A stretch of 15,736 nucleotides of DNA, taken from an uncultured Lachnospiraceae bacterium. GTDB taxonomy: Bacteria > Bacillota > Clostridia > Lachnospirales > Lachnospiraceae. This document shows, piece after piece, positions 1 to 9,300 of the stretch. Numbering within the stretch: the first letter of the stretch is position 1; the number at the start of each line of letters is the position of its first letter. The stretch lies in the NCBI GenBank assembly GCA_910577065.1, contig CAJTLD010000065.1, forward strand, positions 1-15,736. Direction: 5' to 3'. Made by a program: the position numbers and the translations under genes. Below the pieces are notes generated by a model that was not told the origin of the DNA, did no database searches, and saw only the letters and a list, made by a program, of their open reading frames with translations.

Positions 1-1
1 G

Positions 2-676
2 GTGATTTTAAAACCGGACTGCGTACTGGGGCTTGCGACAGGATCAACCCCGTTATCCACTTATGCAAACCTGATTGAATGGTACAAAAAAGGCGATTTG
101 GATTTCAGTAACGTTTCTTCCGTAAACCTGGACGAATACCGCGGCCTTACGGCGGACAACGACCAGAGTTACCGGTATTTTATGAACACCAACCTGTTTG
201 ACCACATCAACATCGACAAATCCAAAACCTACGTTCCTGACGGAACGGAGCCGGACAGCGCCAAGGCATGCAGCAGGCATGACGAAATCATCGAAGAGCT
301 TGGCGGAATTGATTTACAGCTGCTTGGAATGGGCTTAAACGGGCACATCGGATTTAACGAGCCCGCGGCGGAGTTTCCGAAAGGAACCCACTGCGTAGAT
401 CTGACCCAGAGCACGATTGAAGCAAACTCCAGGTTCTTTGCTTCCATCGACGACGTTCCGACACAGGCTTATACCATGGGCATCCAGTCGATTATGCTGG
501 CAAAGAAAATCCTTGTCATCGTCAGCGGCGCCAATAAAGCGCAAATCGTAGCGGACGCGTTCTTAGGGCCTGTTACGCCGGAAGTTCCGGCTTCTATCTT
601 ACAGATGCATCCGGATGTTACGGTTGTTGCGGACGCAGACGCGTTGTCTGTTTATCTGGAACGCTGCAAAGCATAA
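2..676 (+). CDS. nagB: Glucosamine-6-phosphate deaminase, 5'-partial
   Basis: Converts glucosamine-6-phosphate to fructose-6-phosphate and ammonia in the cytoplasm, the last dedicated step in use of N-acetylglucosamine and sialic acid. The 224 visible residues carry the family motifs in order: the phosphate-binding LGLATGSTP near the start, VNLDEYRGL, and LGMGLNGHIGFNEPA around residues 107-121. The last holds the catalytic His; Asn sits where E. coli has Asp141, which is usual in Bacillota. The GTG at position 2 is not the start: it encodes the Val of an ongoing reading frame, and family members (about 240 residues) begin some 18 residues earlier, outside the window. The C-terminus is complete. 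The gene converges on purL, and the gap holds a weak hairpin for nagB and a strong one for purL. The window does not show what lies upstream. Confidence 0.96.
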   Translation: MILKPDCVLGLATGSTPLSTYANLIEWYKKGDLDFSNVSSVNLDEYRGLTADNDQSYRYFMNTNLFDHINIDKSKTYVPDGTEPDSAKACSRHDEIIEELGGIDLQLLGMGLNGHIGFNEPAAEFPKGTHCVDLTQSTIEANSRFFASIDDVPTQAYTMGIQSIMLAKKILVIVSGANKAQIVADAFLGPVTPEVPASILQMHPDVTVVADADALSVYLERCKA

Positions 677-690
677 TAATTGTTCTTTAT

Positions 691-722
691 CGTATCGCAT
701 ACGAACGGATCGAAAGTCCGTT
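691..722 (+). terminator. Weak hairpins downstream of nagB
   Basis: Two small hairpins follow the nagB stop: CGTAT/ATACG (691-703) and AACGGA/TCCGTT (704-709 with 717-722). The second is followed only by a mixed T/C stretch, so this is at best a weak intrinsic terminator. The larger hairpin at 737-771 could also stop nagB transcripts, but it lacks a T-tract on this strand. Confidence 0.3.
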
Positions 723-726
723 TCAT

Positions 727-771
727 TCAAAAAAAGCAGGGGGAATGGATACTCGAAACCCATTCCCCCTG
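727..771 (-). terminator. Rho-independent terminator of purL
   Basis: A perfect 12-bp stem pairs 737-748 with 760-771, around an 11-nt loop. On the minus strand it is followed directly by CTTTTTTTG (727-736), the classical intrinsic terminator layout. It lies 25 nt after the purL stop codon. Confidence 0.9.
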
Positions 772-795
772 TATATTCAAACCGTTTTCTATATC

Positions 796-3700
796 CTACT
801 GAAAATACTTCACGCCGGATTCAAACAGCTTCATATCCTGTTCCCCGTAAATATTCACCGCAACGGATCTGCCGCGCCGTTCCACATGCGCCATTTTCCC
901 GAGCACGCGCCCGTCCGGGCTGGTAATCCCTTCGATTGCCGCATACGATCCGTTTACGTTCCACTCTTCGTCCATCGTCGGCTGTCCTGCTTCGTTAACA
1001 TACTGCGTCGCTACCTGCCCGTTGGCAAACAGCCGGTCGATCCATTCCTTCGGCGCAACAAAACGCCCTTCTCCGTGGGAAGCCGGGCTGCAGTAAACCT
1101 GCCCTGTCTGCGCGCCCGAAAGCCATGGCGACTTGTCCGTTACGACCTTCGTATAGACCATCTTGCTGATATGGCGTCCAATCGTATTATAAGTCAGGGT
1201 CGGGGAATCCTCCTTCTGCTCCGTAATTTCCCCGTGCGGTACAAGCCCAAGCTTAATTAACGCCTGGAAGCCGTTGCAGATGCCAAGCATCAGTCCGTCC
1301 CGCTCCTGCAAAAGCCTGGTTACCGCTTCGGCCAGTTTCGCGTTGCGGAACGCCGTTGCAAAAAACTTTGCGGAGCCCTCCGGTTCGTCTCCTGCCGAAA
1401 AGCCGCCCGGGAACATAATAATCTGCGCCTGATCCACCGCTTTTTGAAACGAATCCACCGAATCGCGGATATCCTGCGCGCTTAAATTCCGAAAAACCTT
1501 CGTTACAACGTTTGCCCCTGCCGCTTCAAACGCCCTTGCACTGTCATATTCGCAGTTTGTTCCCGGAAATACCGGAATAAATACGGTCGGCTTTGCCACT
1601 TTGTGTTTGCAGACCGAGATCGTTCCTCCGCGGTAAATTTCCGTATTTACCGTATCCTTCCGCACCGAAGCGCGCGTCGGGAATACGTCCTCAAGCGTAC
1701 CAGTCCACGCCGCAAGCGCTTCGTCCATGGAAAGCTCCATCGTTTTATATAAAAACGCCTGCTTATCGTTTACTTCACCGGCTTCTGTTACATATTCCAA
1801 AAGACCCGCCGCTTCAAACGCCGCGCGTACTTCCGGTTCCCTCCCGGCGCAGACCTCCGCCAGAATATCGCCAAAGCCGGGCGTAAACAGCCGCTTTTCG
1901 TCAAACGCGTCATTTATGGAGACGCCGAGCCGGTTGCCGAATGCCATTTTGCTTGCCGCTGCCGCAAGCCCTTTCCCGTCTAACGCGTAAGCCGCCGTTA
2001 CCGCGCCGGATGCCGTAAGCGCATGCACCGTATCGTACAGCTTCATCACCTGTGAAAATACCGGAAGATCGCTCGCGTCCTTCTGAACGGCAAATAAGAA
2101 CAGCTTATCGCCCGCCGCTTTTAATTCCGGCGTGATAATATCGCGTTCTTTCGCCACGTCCACGGCAAAAGAAACCAGAGTCGGCGGCACGTCCGTTTCG
2201 TTGAAACTGCCGGACATGCTGTCCTTGCCGCCAATGGAAGGCAGGGAAAATCCCATCTGCGCATAATACGCCCCCAAAAGCGCGGCAAACGGCTGGCTCC
2301 AGCGCGCCGGATCGTCCGACATCCTGCGGAAGTATTCCTGGAAGGAAAACCGGATTTTACGGAAGTCGCCCCCTGCGGCTACGATACGCGCCACGGATTC
2401 CAGCACGGCGTAAACCGCCCCGTGATACGGGCTCCAGGAAGATACGTACGGATCAAATCCGTAACTCATCATAGTGACAACGTCCGTATCCTTTTGCGCC
2501 ACCGGAAGCTTCGCTACCATACTCTGTGTTTCGGTCATCTGGTAACGCCCGCCGTAAGGCATATAAACGCTGCCCGCTCCGATGGAGCCGTCAAACATCT
2601 CCACCAGACCCTTCTGGGAGCAGACATTCAAATCAGAAAGCATCGCCCTCCAGGCTGTTTTCAGGTCGCCTTTTAAAAGCGCTTCCTCTACGGGCGCAAG
2701 CAGAACACCGTCTAAGCAGCAGTCTGCTTTGGACGGGATTTCCACCGCGACGGACGTCTCCTGGTGCGCCCCGTTGGTATCCAGGAATGCGCGGGAAATA
2801 TTGACAATTTCTTTTCCCCTCCAGCTTAAAATGAGGCGCGGCTCCTCCGTAACGACGGCGACTGCAACCGCCTCTAAGTTTTCTTCTCTGGCATAGGCTA
2901 AAAACTGCTCTTTATCCTCCGGCGCAATCACAACCGCCATGCGTTCCTGGGATTCGGAAATGGCAATTTCCGTACCGTCTAAGCCCGCATACTTTTTGGG
3001 GACAAGATCCAAATCCACCCTTAACCCCGCCGCAAGCTCGCCGATTGCAACCGACACGCCGCCCGCGCCGAAATCGTTGCATTTTTTGATCAGATAGCTG
3101 ACCTCTTCGCGGCGGAACAGCCTCTGGATCTTGCGCTCCGTCGGAGGGTTCCCTTTCTGTACCTCCGCGCCGCAGGTATCAATCGAAGCCGTATTGTGCG
3201 CTTTTGACGATCCGGTTGCGCCGCCGCAGCCGTCGCGCCCGGTCCGCCCGCCCAGCAAAATAATGATATCGCCCGGATCCGACGTAAGCCTTCTTACCGC
3301 ACGCCGTGGGGCCGCCCCCAGAACCGCGCCGATTTCCATACGCTTTGCCACATAATTCGGATGGTAAATTTCTTTTACGTATCCGGTTGCAAGCCCGATC
3401 TGGTTCCCGTAGGAGCTGTAGCCGTGCGCCGCCTCGCGGACGATCTTTTTCTGCGGAAGCTTGCCCGCCAGGGTGTCTTTGACCGGAACGCGCGGGTCCG
3501 CCGCGCCCGTTACGCGCATTGCCTGATAAACATAGGTGCGGCCGGAAAGCGGATCGCGGATTGCTCCGCCAAGGCAGGTCGCCGCGCCGCCGAACGGTTC
3601 GATTTCAGTCGGATGGTTATGCGTTTCGTTTTTAAAATTTACAAGCCACTCCTCGGTTTTGCCGTCTATTTCTACCGGGACGACAATAGAGCAGGCGTTG

Positions 3701-4599
3701 ATTTCGTCGGATTCCTCCTGATCGTTTAATTTCCCTTCTTTTTTCAGGCGCTTCATTGCCAGAAGCGCAATGTCCATCAGACAGACGAATTTATCGTCCC
3801 TGCCCGCATACAGCTCTTTGTGCGCCGCCAGGTAATCTTCATAGGTTTTTTGGATCGGTTCCTTATAATCGCCTTCCCCGAACGCCACGTCTTTTAATTC
3901 CGTAGAAAACGTCGTATGGCGGCAGTGATCCGACCAGTAGGTGTCAAGCACGCGGATTTCCGTCATAGAGGGGTCGCGTTTTTCTTCTTCCCTGAAATAG
4001 TTCCGGATATGGAGAAAATCTTCAAAGGTCATGGCAAGGTGAAACGATTCGTACAGTTCCCGGAACGCAGTCTCCTCCATATCGCAAAAGCCGTTCAAAA
4101 CAGGAACGTCTTTCGGCTCGTCAAAAACGGATAACAGCGTTTCCGGTTTCCCGGAATCCGCTTCGCGGGAATCCACCGGGTTGATGCAGTGCGCTTTGAC
4201 GGCTGCAAACTGCTCGTCCGTAATATCCCCGGCAATTACATAGGCGGTTGCAGAACGGATCACGGGCTCTTCGTTTTCGTCGAGCAGCTTAACGCACTGT
4301 TCCGCGGAATCCGCCCTCTGGTCGAACTGCCCCGGCAGATACTCCACGCAAAATACGCGCGCGCCGTTCGCATCAAACGTTTCTTCGTATACCTCGTCTA
4401 CCGGCGGCTCGGAAAATACGGTTCGGATTGCGTTCTGATACGTTGCGTCGGAGATATGCTCCATGTCATACCGGATCAAAACGCGCACGTCTGTTACGCC
4501 GGTAATGCCCAGATAGCTTGTAATTTCCGATTTCAGTTCTTTTGCCTGTACGGCATAGTCAGGTTTTTTTTCAACATAGACTCTTTTTACATTTGCCAT
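796..4599 (-). CDS. purL: Phosphoribosylformylglycinamidine synthase, single-chain PurL
   Basis: Catalyses step 4 of de novo purine synthesis: FGAR, glutamine and ATP give FGAM. All parts are in one 1267-residue chain: an N-terminal PurS-like region, two AIRS-type synthetase halves and a C-terminal glutaminase. Visible motifs include DTYWSDHCRHTTF (about 218-230), FKNETHNHPTEIEPFGG (about 318-334), GGRTGRDGCGGATGSSKAH, and GGKDSMSG. The glutaminase triad region has FPGTNCEYD (about 1008), GICNGFQAL with nucleophile Cys near 1107, and SHGEGRF with catalytic His near 1172. Bacillus splits this enzyme into PurS, PurL and PurQ; the one-chain form is common in Clostridia. The start chosen is the ATG at 4597-4599, preceded 8 nt upstream by GGAGG (4608-4612). 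The frame stays open 14 codons further, to 4641, but that start would overlap the -10 box. It has its own promoter and terminator, so it can be transcribed alone. Confidence 0.97.
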   Translation of the reverse strand: MANVKRVYVEKKPDYAVQAKELKSEITSYLGITGVTDVRVLIRYDMEHISDATYQNAIRTVFSEPPVDEVYEETFDANGARVFCVEYLPGQFDQRADSAEQCVKLLDENEEPVIRSATAYVIAGDITDEQFAAVKAHCINPVDSREADSGKPETLLSVFDEPKDVPVLNGFCDMEETAFRELYESFHLAMTFEDFLHIRNYFREEEKRDPSMTEIRVLDTYWSDHCRHTTFSTELKDVAFGEGDYKEPIQKTYEDYLAAHKELYAGRDDKFVCLMDIALLAMKRLKKEGKLNDQEESDEINACSIVVPVEIDGKTEEWLVNFKNETHNHPTEIEPFGGAATCLGGAIRDPLSGRTYVYQAMRVTGAADPRVPVKDTLAGKLPQKKIVREAAHGYSSYGNQIGLATGYVKEIYHPNYVAKRMEIGAVLGAAPRRAVRRLTSDPGDIIILLGGRTGRDGCGGATGSSKAHNTASIDTCGAEVQKGNPPTERKIQRLFRREEVSYLIKKCNDFGAGGVSVAIGELAAGLRVDLDLVPKKYAGLDGTEIAISESQERMAVVIAPEDKEQFLAYAREENLEAVAVAVVTEEPRLILSWRGKEIVNISRAFLDTNGAHQETSVAVEIPSKADCCLDGVLLAPVEEALLKGDLKTAWRAMLSDLNVCSQKGLVEMFDGSIGAGSVYMPYGGRYQMTETQSMVAKLPVAQKDTDVVTMMSYGFDPYVSSWSPYHGAVYAVLESVARIVAAGGDFRKIRFSFQEYFRRMSDDPARWSQPFAALLGAYYAQMGFSLPSIGGKDSMSGSFNETDVPPTLVSFAVDVAKERDIITPELKAAGDKLFLFAVQKDASDLPVFSQVMKLYDTVHALTASGAVTAAYALDGKGLAAAASKMAFGNRLGVSINDAFDEKRLFTPGFGDILAEVCAGREPEVRAAFEAAGLLEYVTEAGEVNDKQAFLYKTMELSMDEALAAWTGTLEDVFPTRASVRKDTVNTEIYRGGTISVCKHKVAKPTVFIPVFPGTNCEYDSARAFEAAGANVVTKVFRNLSAQDIRDSVDSFQKAVDQAQIIMFPGGFSAGDEPEGSAKFFATAFRNAKLAEAVTRLLQERDGLMLGICNGFQALIKLGLVPHGEITEQKEDSPTLTYNTIGRHISKMVYTKVVTDKSPWLSGAQTGQVYCSPASHGEGRFVAPKEWIDRLFANGQVATQYVNEAGQPTMDEEWNVNGSYAAIEGITSPDGRVLGKMAHVERRGRSVAVNIYGEQDMKLFESGVKYFQ

Positions 4600-4636
4600 A
4601 ATTGATTCCTCCATCCTTTCGCTTTGTTGTGGCTTT

Positions 4637-4666
4637 ATCATAACATGTTTTTATTGATAAGTACAA
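4637..4666 (-). promoter_or_regulatory. Sigma-A-type promoter of purL
   Basis: On the minus strand, TTGTAC (4661-4666) and TATGAT (4637-4642) are separated by 18 nt, with an extended -10 TG one base before TATGAT. Transcription would start near 4630, giving a leader of only about 30 nt. That leaves no room for a purine riboswitch, so any purine control would have to act on the promoter. This is inference from sequence. Confidence 0.65.
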
Positions 4667-4694
4667 TTAATATATTTCATATCACTTATAAGTT

Positions 4695-6182
4695 CTATTT
4701 ATATTTCTCTATAACATATACATAAAACGAATCCTGTTTCGATACGGGATACTCCATTCGCAGCCCAAACGCCGGATGGAGCCTGAGTTGTTTTTTTACA
4801 AATCCATTTTCGTTGGAATACAAAAGCATTATGCCACCCAGAGCCAAAAGTTCCTGCGATTTATCAAAAAATCCCCTGTAAAACGCATCTTGTTCTTCTT
4901 TTGTGCGTTTACCACGGATCGGCAGGTTTGCAATAATTTCATCAAACGGGCAGCTATGTTTAAAGTCCAGGTAATCCCTATTAATAAAATTCACATGCAT
5001 ACCCGCCGCTTTGACATTTTCCTTTGCCTTCGCAACGGCTTCCCCAAAAATATCAATCCCGTAAATTTCCCGGGCGGGCAAAATTTTATGCCGTTCCACC
5101 AGCATCGTCCCTGCGCCGCAGCAGGGATCCAAAATCTGCGCGTTCTTTTTCAAATACGGCCTGCAAAGCGCAAAAAGAGACGCGGCCAGCGACGGATGGA
5201 TAGACGCGGCTACGGTTTCCTTACGGTAAGAAAAGCGTTCCATCGGGATCGTAAACATTTTTAAGAACACGTGAATATTTTCTGTTTTATCCAGAATCAG
5301 CCGAAGTTCATATTCATAATCTTCCGGCGCATTGATAAGTTTCCTTGCGCTCTTTTCTTCCAGCACATATGCCGCGCGCTTTAGATAACGGCTCCTTTCT
5401 TCCAGCGAAACGCCCCCTTTTAAATCGAACCGGAAATAAAACGGAGCGGGTTCTTTGTGGAACCGTTCCAGCAAAGAAACAAGCTTTGCGTCCGCCAGCG
5501 CATTTCCCAGAGCCTCGGGCCCGTCGCAGTAGCGGACTTTTTCTGCCAGCCGAATAGGAAACAGCAGATCGCGGAACGTGCGTATTTTTATGATTTCCCT
5601 GAAATCCTCCGTCACCGCCTGCACGCCCAGGGGATGAATCTGTTTGCGCCCCGCCGCAATCTGTCCGCTCAGCAGTTCCGCAAAGGCCGGCCGCGCCGTA
5701 AGCAGAACGGCCGCTTTTTGATTCCATCCGGTAAACGTATGGCGCGCCGCTTCCCCTTCTTTGCGCAAAATCTGGCCTAATACGCGGATCTCCTCTCGGA
5801 TATGTTTCTTTTCTTCTTCTCTTATTTCCCTGCTGCAAAGCAAATCATACTGTTCTCTTAGTTCCTGCAAATAAGGATACGGATCGGTCTGCCCTAACGC
5901 CTTAAGGAGAACCGGCCGCACAAAAAGCGTCTGTTCGTTTTGGTAGGCGCTGTATATCGCTTCCGCCGCATGCTCTATCGATAAGCCGCCGATTAGGGCC
6001 GCTGCGTTTTTACGCGCTTTTGCATCGCCCCAAGAAAGAAACGGGATAAGATCCGCTCCTTCCCCGGCCAGTTCTTTTACATGCCTGCGTTTTGATTCCT
6101 CTTTGATTTCTTCACGCAGCGCGCTAAGCGCGGCGCGTACGTCTTCCTGCCGTTTTATCTGCTCCCAAAGCCTGTCTGTCAT
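4695..6182 (-). CDS. HEAT/THUMP-like class I RNA methyltransferase (Trm14/TrmN-like)
   Basis: A 495-residue predicted cytoplasmic methyltransferase. The C-terminal half is a Rossmann SAM domain: LDPCCGAGTMLVE (351-363) is the SAM-binding loop, YGIDIFGEAV (374-383) carries the acidic residue after strand 2, and NLPIRGKR (419-426) sits where N-methyltransferases carry their NPPY-like catalytic motif. FSYRKETVAASIHPSLAASL (317-336) matches the segment that precedes motif I in THUMP-containing tRNA/rRNA guanine-N2 methyltransferases. Residues about 185-320 would be the THUMP-like RNA-binding region. The first 150 residues are charged helices resembling HEAT repeats. Substrate is not determinable here. 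AGGGG sits upstream of the ATG. It lies upstream of purL in the same direction and has no visible terminator before the purL promoter, so read-through is possible. Confidence 0.8.
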   Translation of the reverse strand: MTDRLWEQIKRQEDVRAALSALREEIKEESKRRHVKELAGEGADLIPFLSWGDAKARKNAAALIGGLSIEHAAEAIYSAYQNEQTLFVRPVLLKALGQTDPYPYLQELREQYDLLCSREIREEEKKHIREEIRVLGQILRKEGEAARHTFTGWNQKAAVLLTARPAFAELLSGQIAAGRKQIHPLGVQAVTEDFREIIKIRTFRDLLFPIRLAEKVRYCDGPEALGNALADAKLVSLLERFHKEPAPFYFRFDLKGGVSLEERSRYLKRAAYVLEEKSARKLINAPEDYEYELRLILDKTENIHVFLKMFTIPMERFSYRKETVAASIHPSLAASLFALCRPYLKKNAQILDPCCGAGTMLVERHKILPAREIYGIDIFGEAVAKAKENVKAAGMHVNFINRDYLDFKHSCPFDEIIANLPIRGKRTKEEQDAFYRGFFDKSQELLALGGIMLLYSNENGFVKKQLRLHPAFGLRMEYPVSKQDSFYVYVIEKYK

Positions 6183-6217
6183 ATGTTCCCCTCTGTTTTC
6201 GCCTGTTTTTTCTTTTC

Positions 6218-6246
6218 ATTGTAATAGATCCTTTGATATTTGACAA
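6218..6246 (-). promoter_or_regulatory. Sigma-A-type promoter of the methyltransferase gene
   Basis: On the minus strand, TTGTCA (6241-6246) and TACAAT (6218-6223) are separated by exactly 17 nt, each one mismatch from consensus. The predicted start is about 30 nt upstream of the methyltransferase ATG. It diverges from the sialidase promoter about 70 bp away. Confidence 0.75.
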
Positions 6247-6316
6247 GTATGAGGCGGCATGTGCGCAGTTGGGAGCTGAACTGTTATAAAAATACTTTCT
6301 TTGCCCATAGACACGC

Positions 6317-6345
6317 TTGCTTATGCAATATACACATGATACAAT
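6317..6345 (+). promoter_or_regulatory. Sigma-A-type promoter of the sialidase gene
   Basis: TTGCTT (6317-6322), a 17-nt spacer, then TACAAT (6340-6345) with an extended -10 TG at 6337-6338. The leader would be about 35 nt and contains AAGGAG (6371-6376), 10 nt before the ATG. I see no clear operator or cre-like box. Confidence 0.7.
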
Positions 6346-6386
6346 ACTCTTATACAAGCCAAACTATAAAAAGGAGAGAATGAAAC

Positions 6387-9300
6387 ATGAAAGCAACAAA
6401 ACGAATGTTTGCATTTCTGCTTGCCGCTACAATGACGCTGACCGGCCTGCCCGCGGCAGTTAAAGCAGAAACCGGGGTAAAACCCGAAGACGGCACAACC
6501 ATTGGACAGCCGTTCCCATCCGGAACAGGCGGCAGCCAGAACTTCCGTATTCCGGGCATTGTGACGTTAAACGACGGCACGCTAATCGCCGCATGCGACG
6601 CAAGATGGGATCATGGAGGGGACGCCTGCGGCCTGGATACGATCGTATCCCGTTCCACAGACAATGGAAAAACATGGAACTACACATTCGCCAACTATCT
6701 TGGGGACAACGGCAATAAATACGCTCCAAATTCCACCGCCTTTATCGATCCGGCCATTACAACCGACGGGGAAACCATTTATATGATCGCAGACGTCTGG
6801 CCCGGCGGCTATGCCATCAATACGGCTCCAGACAGCCCCATTCCGGGAGAAAACGGCCTGGACGCAGAAGGAAACTTACGTCTTTCGGCGGATAACCGCA
6901 GTACCTACGCATACCACCTGCAAAAAGCAGACGAAGACAGCGGCTCTTATTATACAATTGTCGAAAACGAAACCGGAAATACCGTAGACGATTACACAAT
7001 AGACGCCTACTTTAACATTACAGGCAACGGCATAGAGAGCAACCTGTTTTATTCGGATTCCCCGTATTTGGTTTATCCGACCGATTACCTGTACCTGACC
7101 ACCTCAAAAGACGGCGCCACCTGGTCGGTCCCGGTTCTTTTAAACCTGAAAAAAGAAGCGGAACAGTCGTTTTTAGTAGGCCCGGGACGCGGCATTGTAA
7201 CCTCTTCGGGCAGAATCGTTTTTACTGCCTATGAGTTTTCCAGCCATTTAGGCGGAGACCGAAACAGCTGCTGCTTTTATTCCGACGACCAGGGCGAGAC
7301 CTGGACGCGCGGCCAATCCGTCAAAGATATCACTTCGGAAGCCGCTGTTGTAGAAGCAGACAACAAATTATATATGTTTACGCGCCACGGCGGCTATTAC
7401 GTTTCCGAAGACGAAGGCGAAACCTGGTCTGACAGGAAAGATCCGGGTATCTCCTACTGTTTAAGCTGCGAATTGAGCGCCATTACCTATTCCAAAAAAA
7501 TTGACGGCAAAACAGCCATCATCCTTTCCGCCCCTTCCGCTACGTCGCGCGCGGCAGGAAAGCTTTTTATCGGCCTGGTGCAAAACGACGGTTCGATTTC
7601 CTGGGACTACAGCTACAGCGTAAACGGGGACGCATACTATGCCTATTCCTGCCTGACCGAATTAAACGACGGTTCAATAGGCCTTTTGTATGAAAGTGCG
7701 GGCACGGCAATCACTTATACCAATATCCCGATTCAAAAAGCCGCTCCCGGCGCTTTTGTCGGCAACATCTGGTGTACCGATACATCCGGAAGCATTGTCG
7801 CGTCTGTTGACATGAAATCACAGTCTACGGTCACGCTGCAGGCATATTCCGCCGGGCAAAGCGCCGGCTTAAAAGCTGTTTGCGACAGTGAATTTATCAC
7901 TGCAGCCCTTTCCGGCAACAAGCTTACTATCCGCAGTTCGTCCATAACATCCGGCATGGAACGCGCTGCCGTCACTTTAACCGACAACAACAATACCATG
8001 AAACTGAACATAAACGTCACCGACGCGCAGCAGTATGAAATTGTGGATCTGCGTATGGGAGACGCCTACACGATAGCCGGATATAACGGAGAATCGTTTT
8101 CAGGCGTGGATACATCTGTTATCAAAGTGACAAAAGGCTCCGAAAGCCTTAAAATAGAAGCTTTGTCAGAAGGCAAAACCTCTGTAAAGCTCGGAAGCAA
8201 AGAATACTTCTTCGTTGTTAAAAATGATGAAGTGGATTTGAAATTAGAAATCGGCGAAAGCGTAACGGTTCCCGGAGCCGCCCTGATGCAGGGTGAAGAC
8301 AGCCGCATTGTTTCCACTACCCCAAATTCCTATCCGTATGAACCGATCACCGAAATTGCAGATGAAGGAGAATACCTGATTGGAACAGCGTCGCATATTG
8401 TAACAGACAATGAAAGCGCAGCGGGCGATCCGGTCGGAAGAGCCATGCAGGCCGCTGATTTTTATTCCGGAGATCTGACAGAACATTTGTGGACCTTCCT
8501 CGAAGAAACCGACGGTTATACCGTCCAAAATAAAGACGGCCAGTATCTGAGTTTTAACGGCTCGGCCGTACAGCTTTCCGATTCCCCGCAAACGCTGTCA
8601 GTCACCCCAAAAAACAGCGGATTTTCTGTTTCCTATAACGGCCAGTATTTAAACAATTATGGAAACAGCAATCAAAAAGCCGCAGGATATTCTGAGGATA
8701 ACAATACCTGGATCCTCTATCAGCAGGCAGGAAGCCACACGTTTACGGGACTGTTGGAGGGAAGAGACGATATTATCGTAAGCGGAACTACCTATCACAT
8801 CACTGTCGGGAATCCCATTCCTGTAGATGTGGAACAGGCTCTTACCGCATTAAAACAAACGATATCAGCCGCAGACCTTCTTTTTGCAAATTTAAGTCCG
8901 TATACAGACGCTTCTGTTTCCGTATTTAAAGCAGCATACAACCATGCAAAAAATGTCCTGGCCACCCCGAAATCACAGACTGCCGCTTCTGTCAACGCCG
9001 CACGTTCCCAGTTAGAACAGGCCATGAAGTTAGAGCCAAAACCTGCCGACAACAATCCGATGCCGCCGGCTCCGCAGCCCCAAGCGCCGGAACTTCCCGC
9101 CGCAGGAAGCACGCGTTCTGACAAAAACGCAACTTATAAAGTAATCTCCTCAAAAACGTCAGGAGGTACGGTATCTTATGTAAAACCGAAAAAGAAATCC
9201 GCCAAAACAGCCACTATCCCGGCGAGCATCCAGATCAACGGCCTGACCTATAAAGTAACGGCAATTGAAAAAAATGCGCTGAAAGGCTGCCAGAAACTGA

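Noticed and set aside
745..4605. Several plus-strand open frames of 60-170 codons inside purL (for example 745-1260, 3361-3729, 4189-4605)
   Set aside because: They lie antisense to purL, whose motifs run without break along the whole minus-strand frame, and they show no family features or ribosome binding sites.
4600..4694. Possible purine riboswitch before purL
   Set aside because: The predicted leader is only about 30 nt and contains no three-way-junction or conserved loop sequences.
5314..5838. 174-codon minus-strand frame and overlapping plus-strand frames inside the methyltransferase gene
   Set aside because: Alternative frames of a gene with clear SAM-binding motifs; low-complexity Arg/Gly-rich translation.
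6124..6357. 77-codon minus-strand frame across the divergent promoter region
   Set aside because: It overlaps the methyltransferase promoter and start and has no family features.
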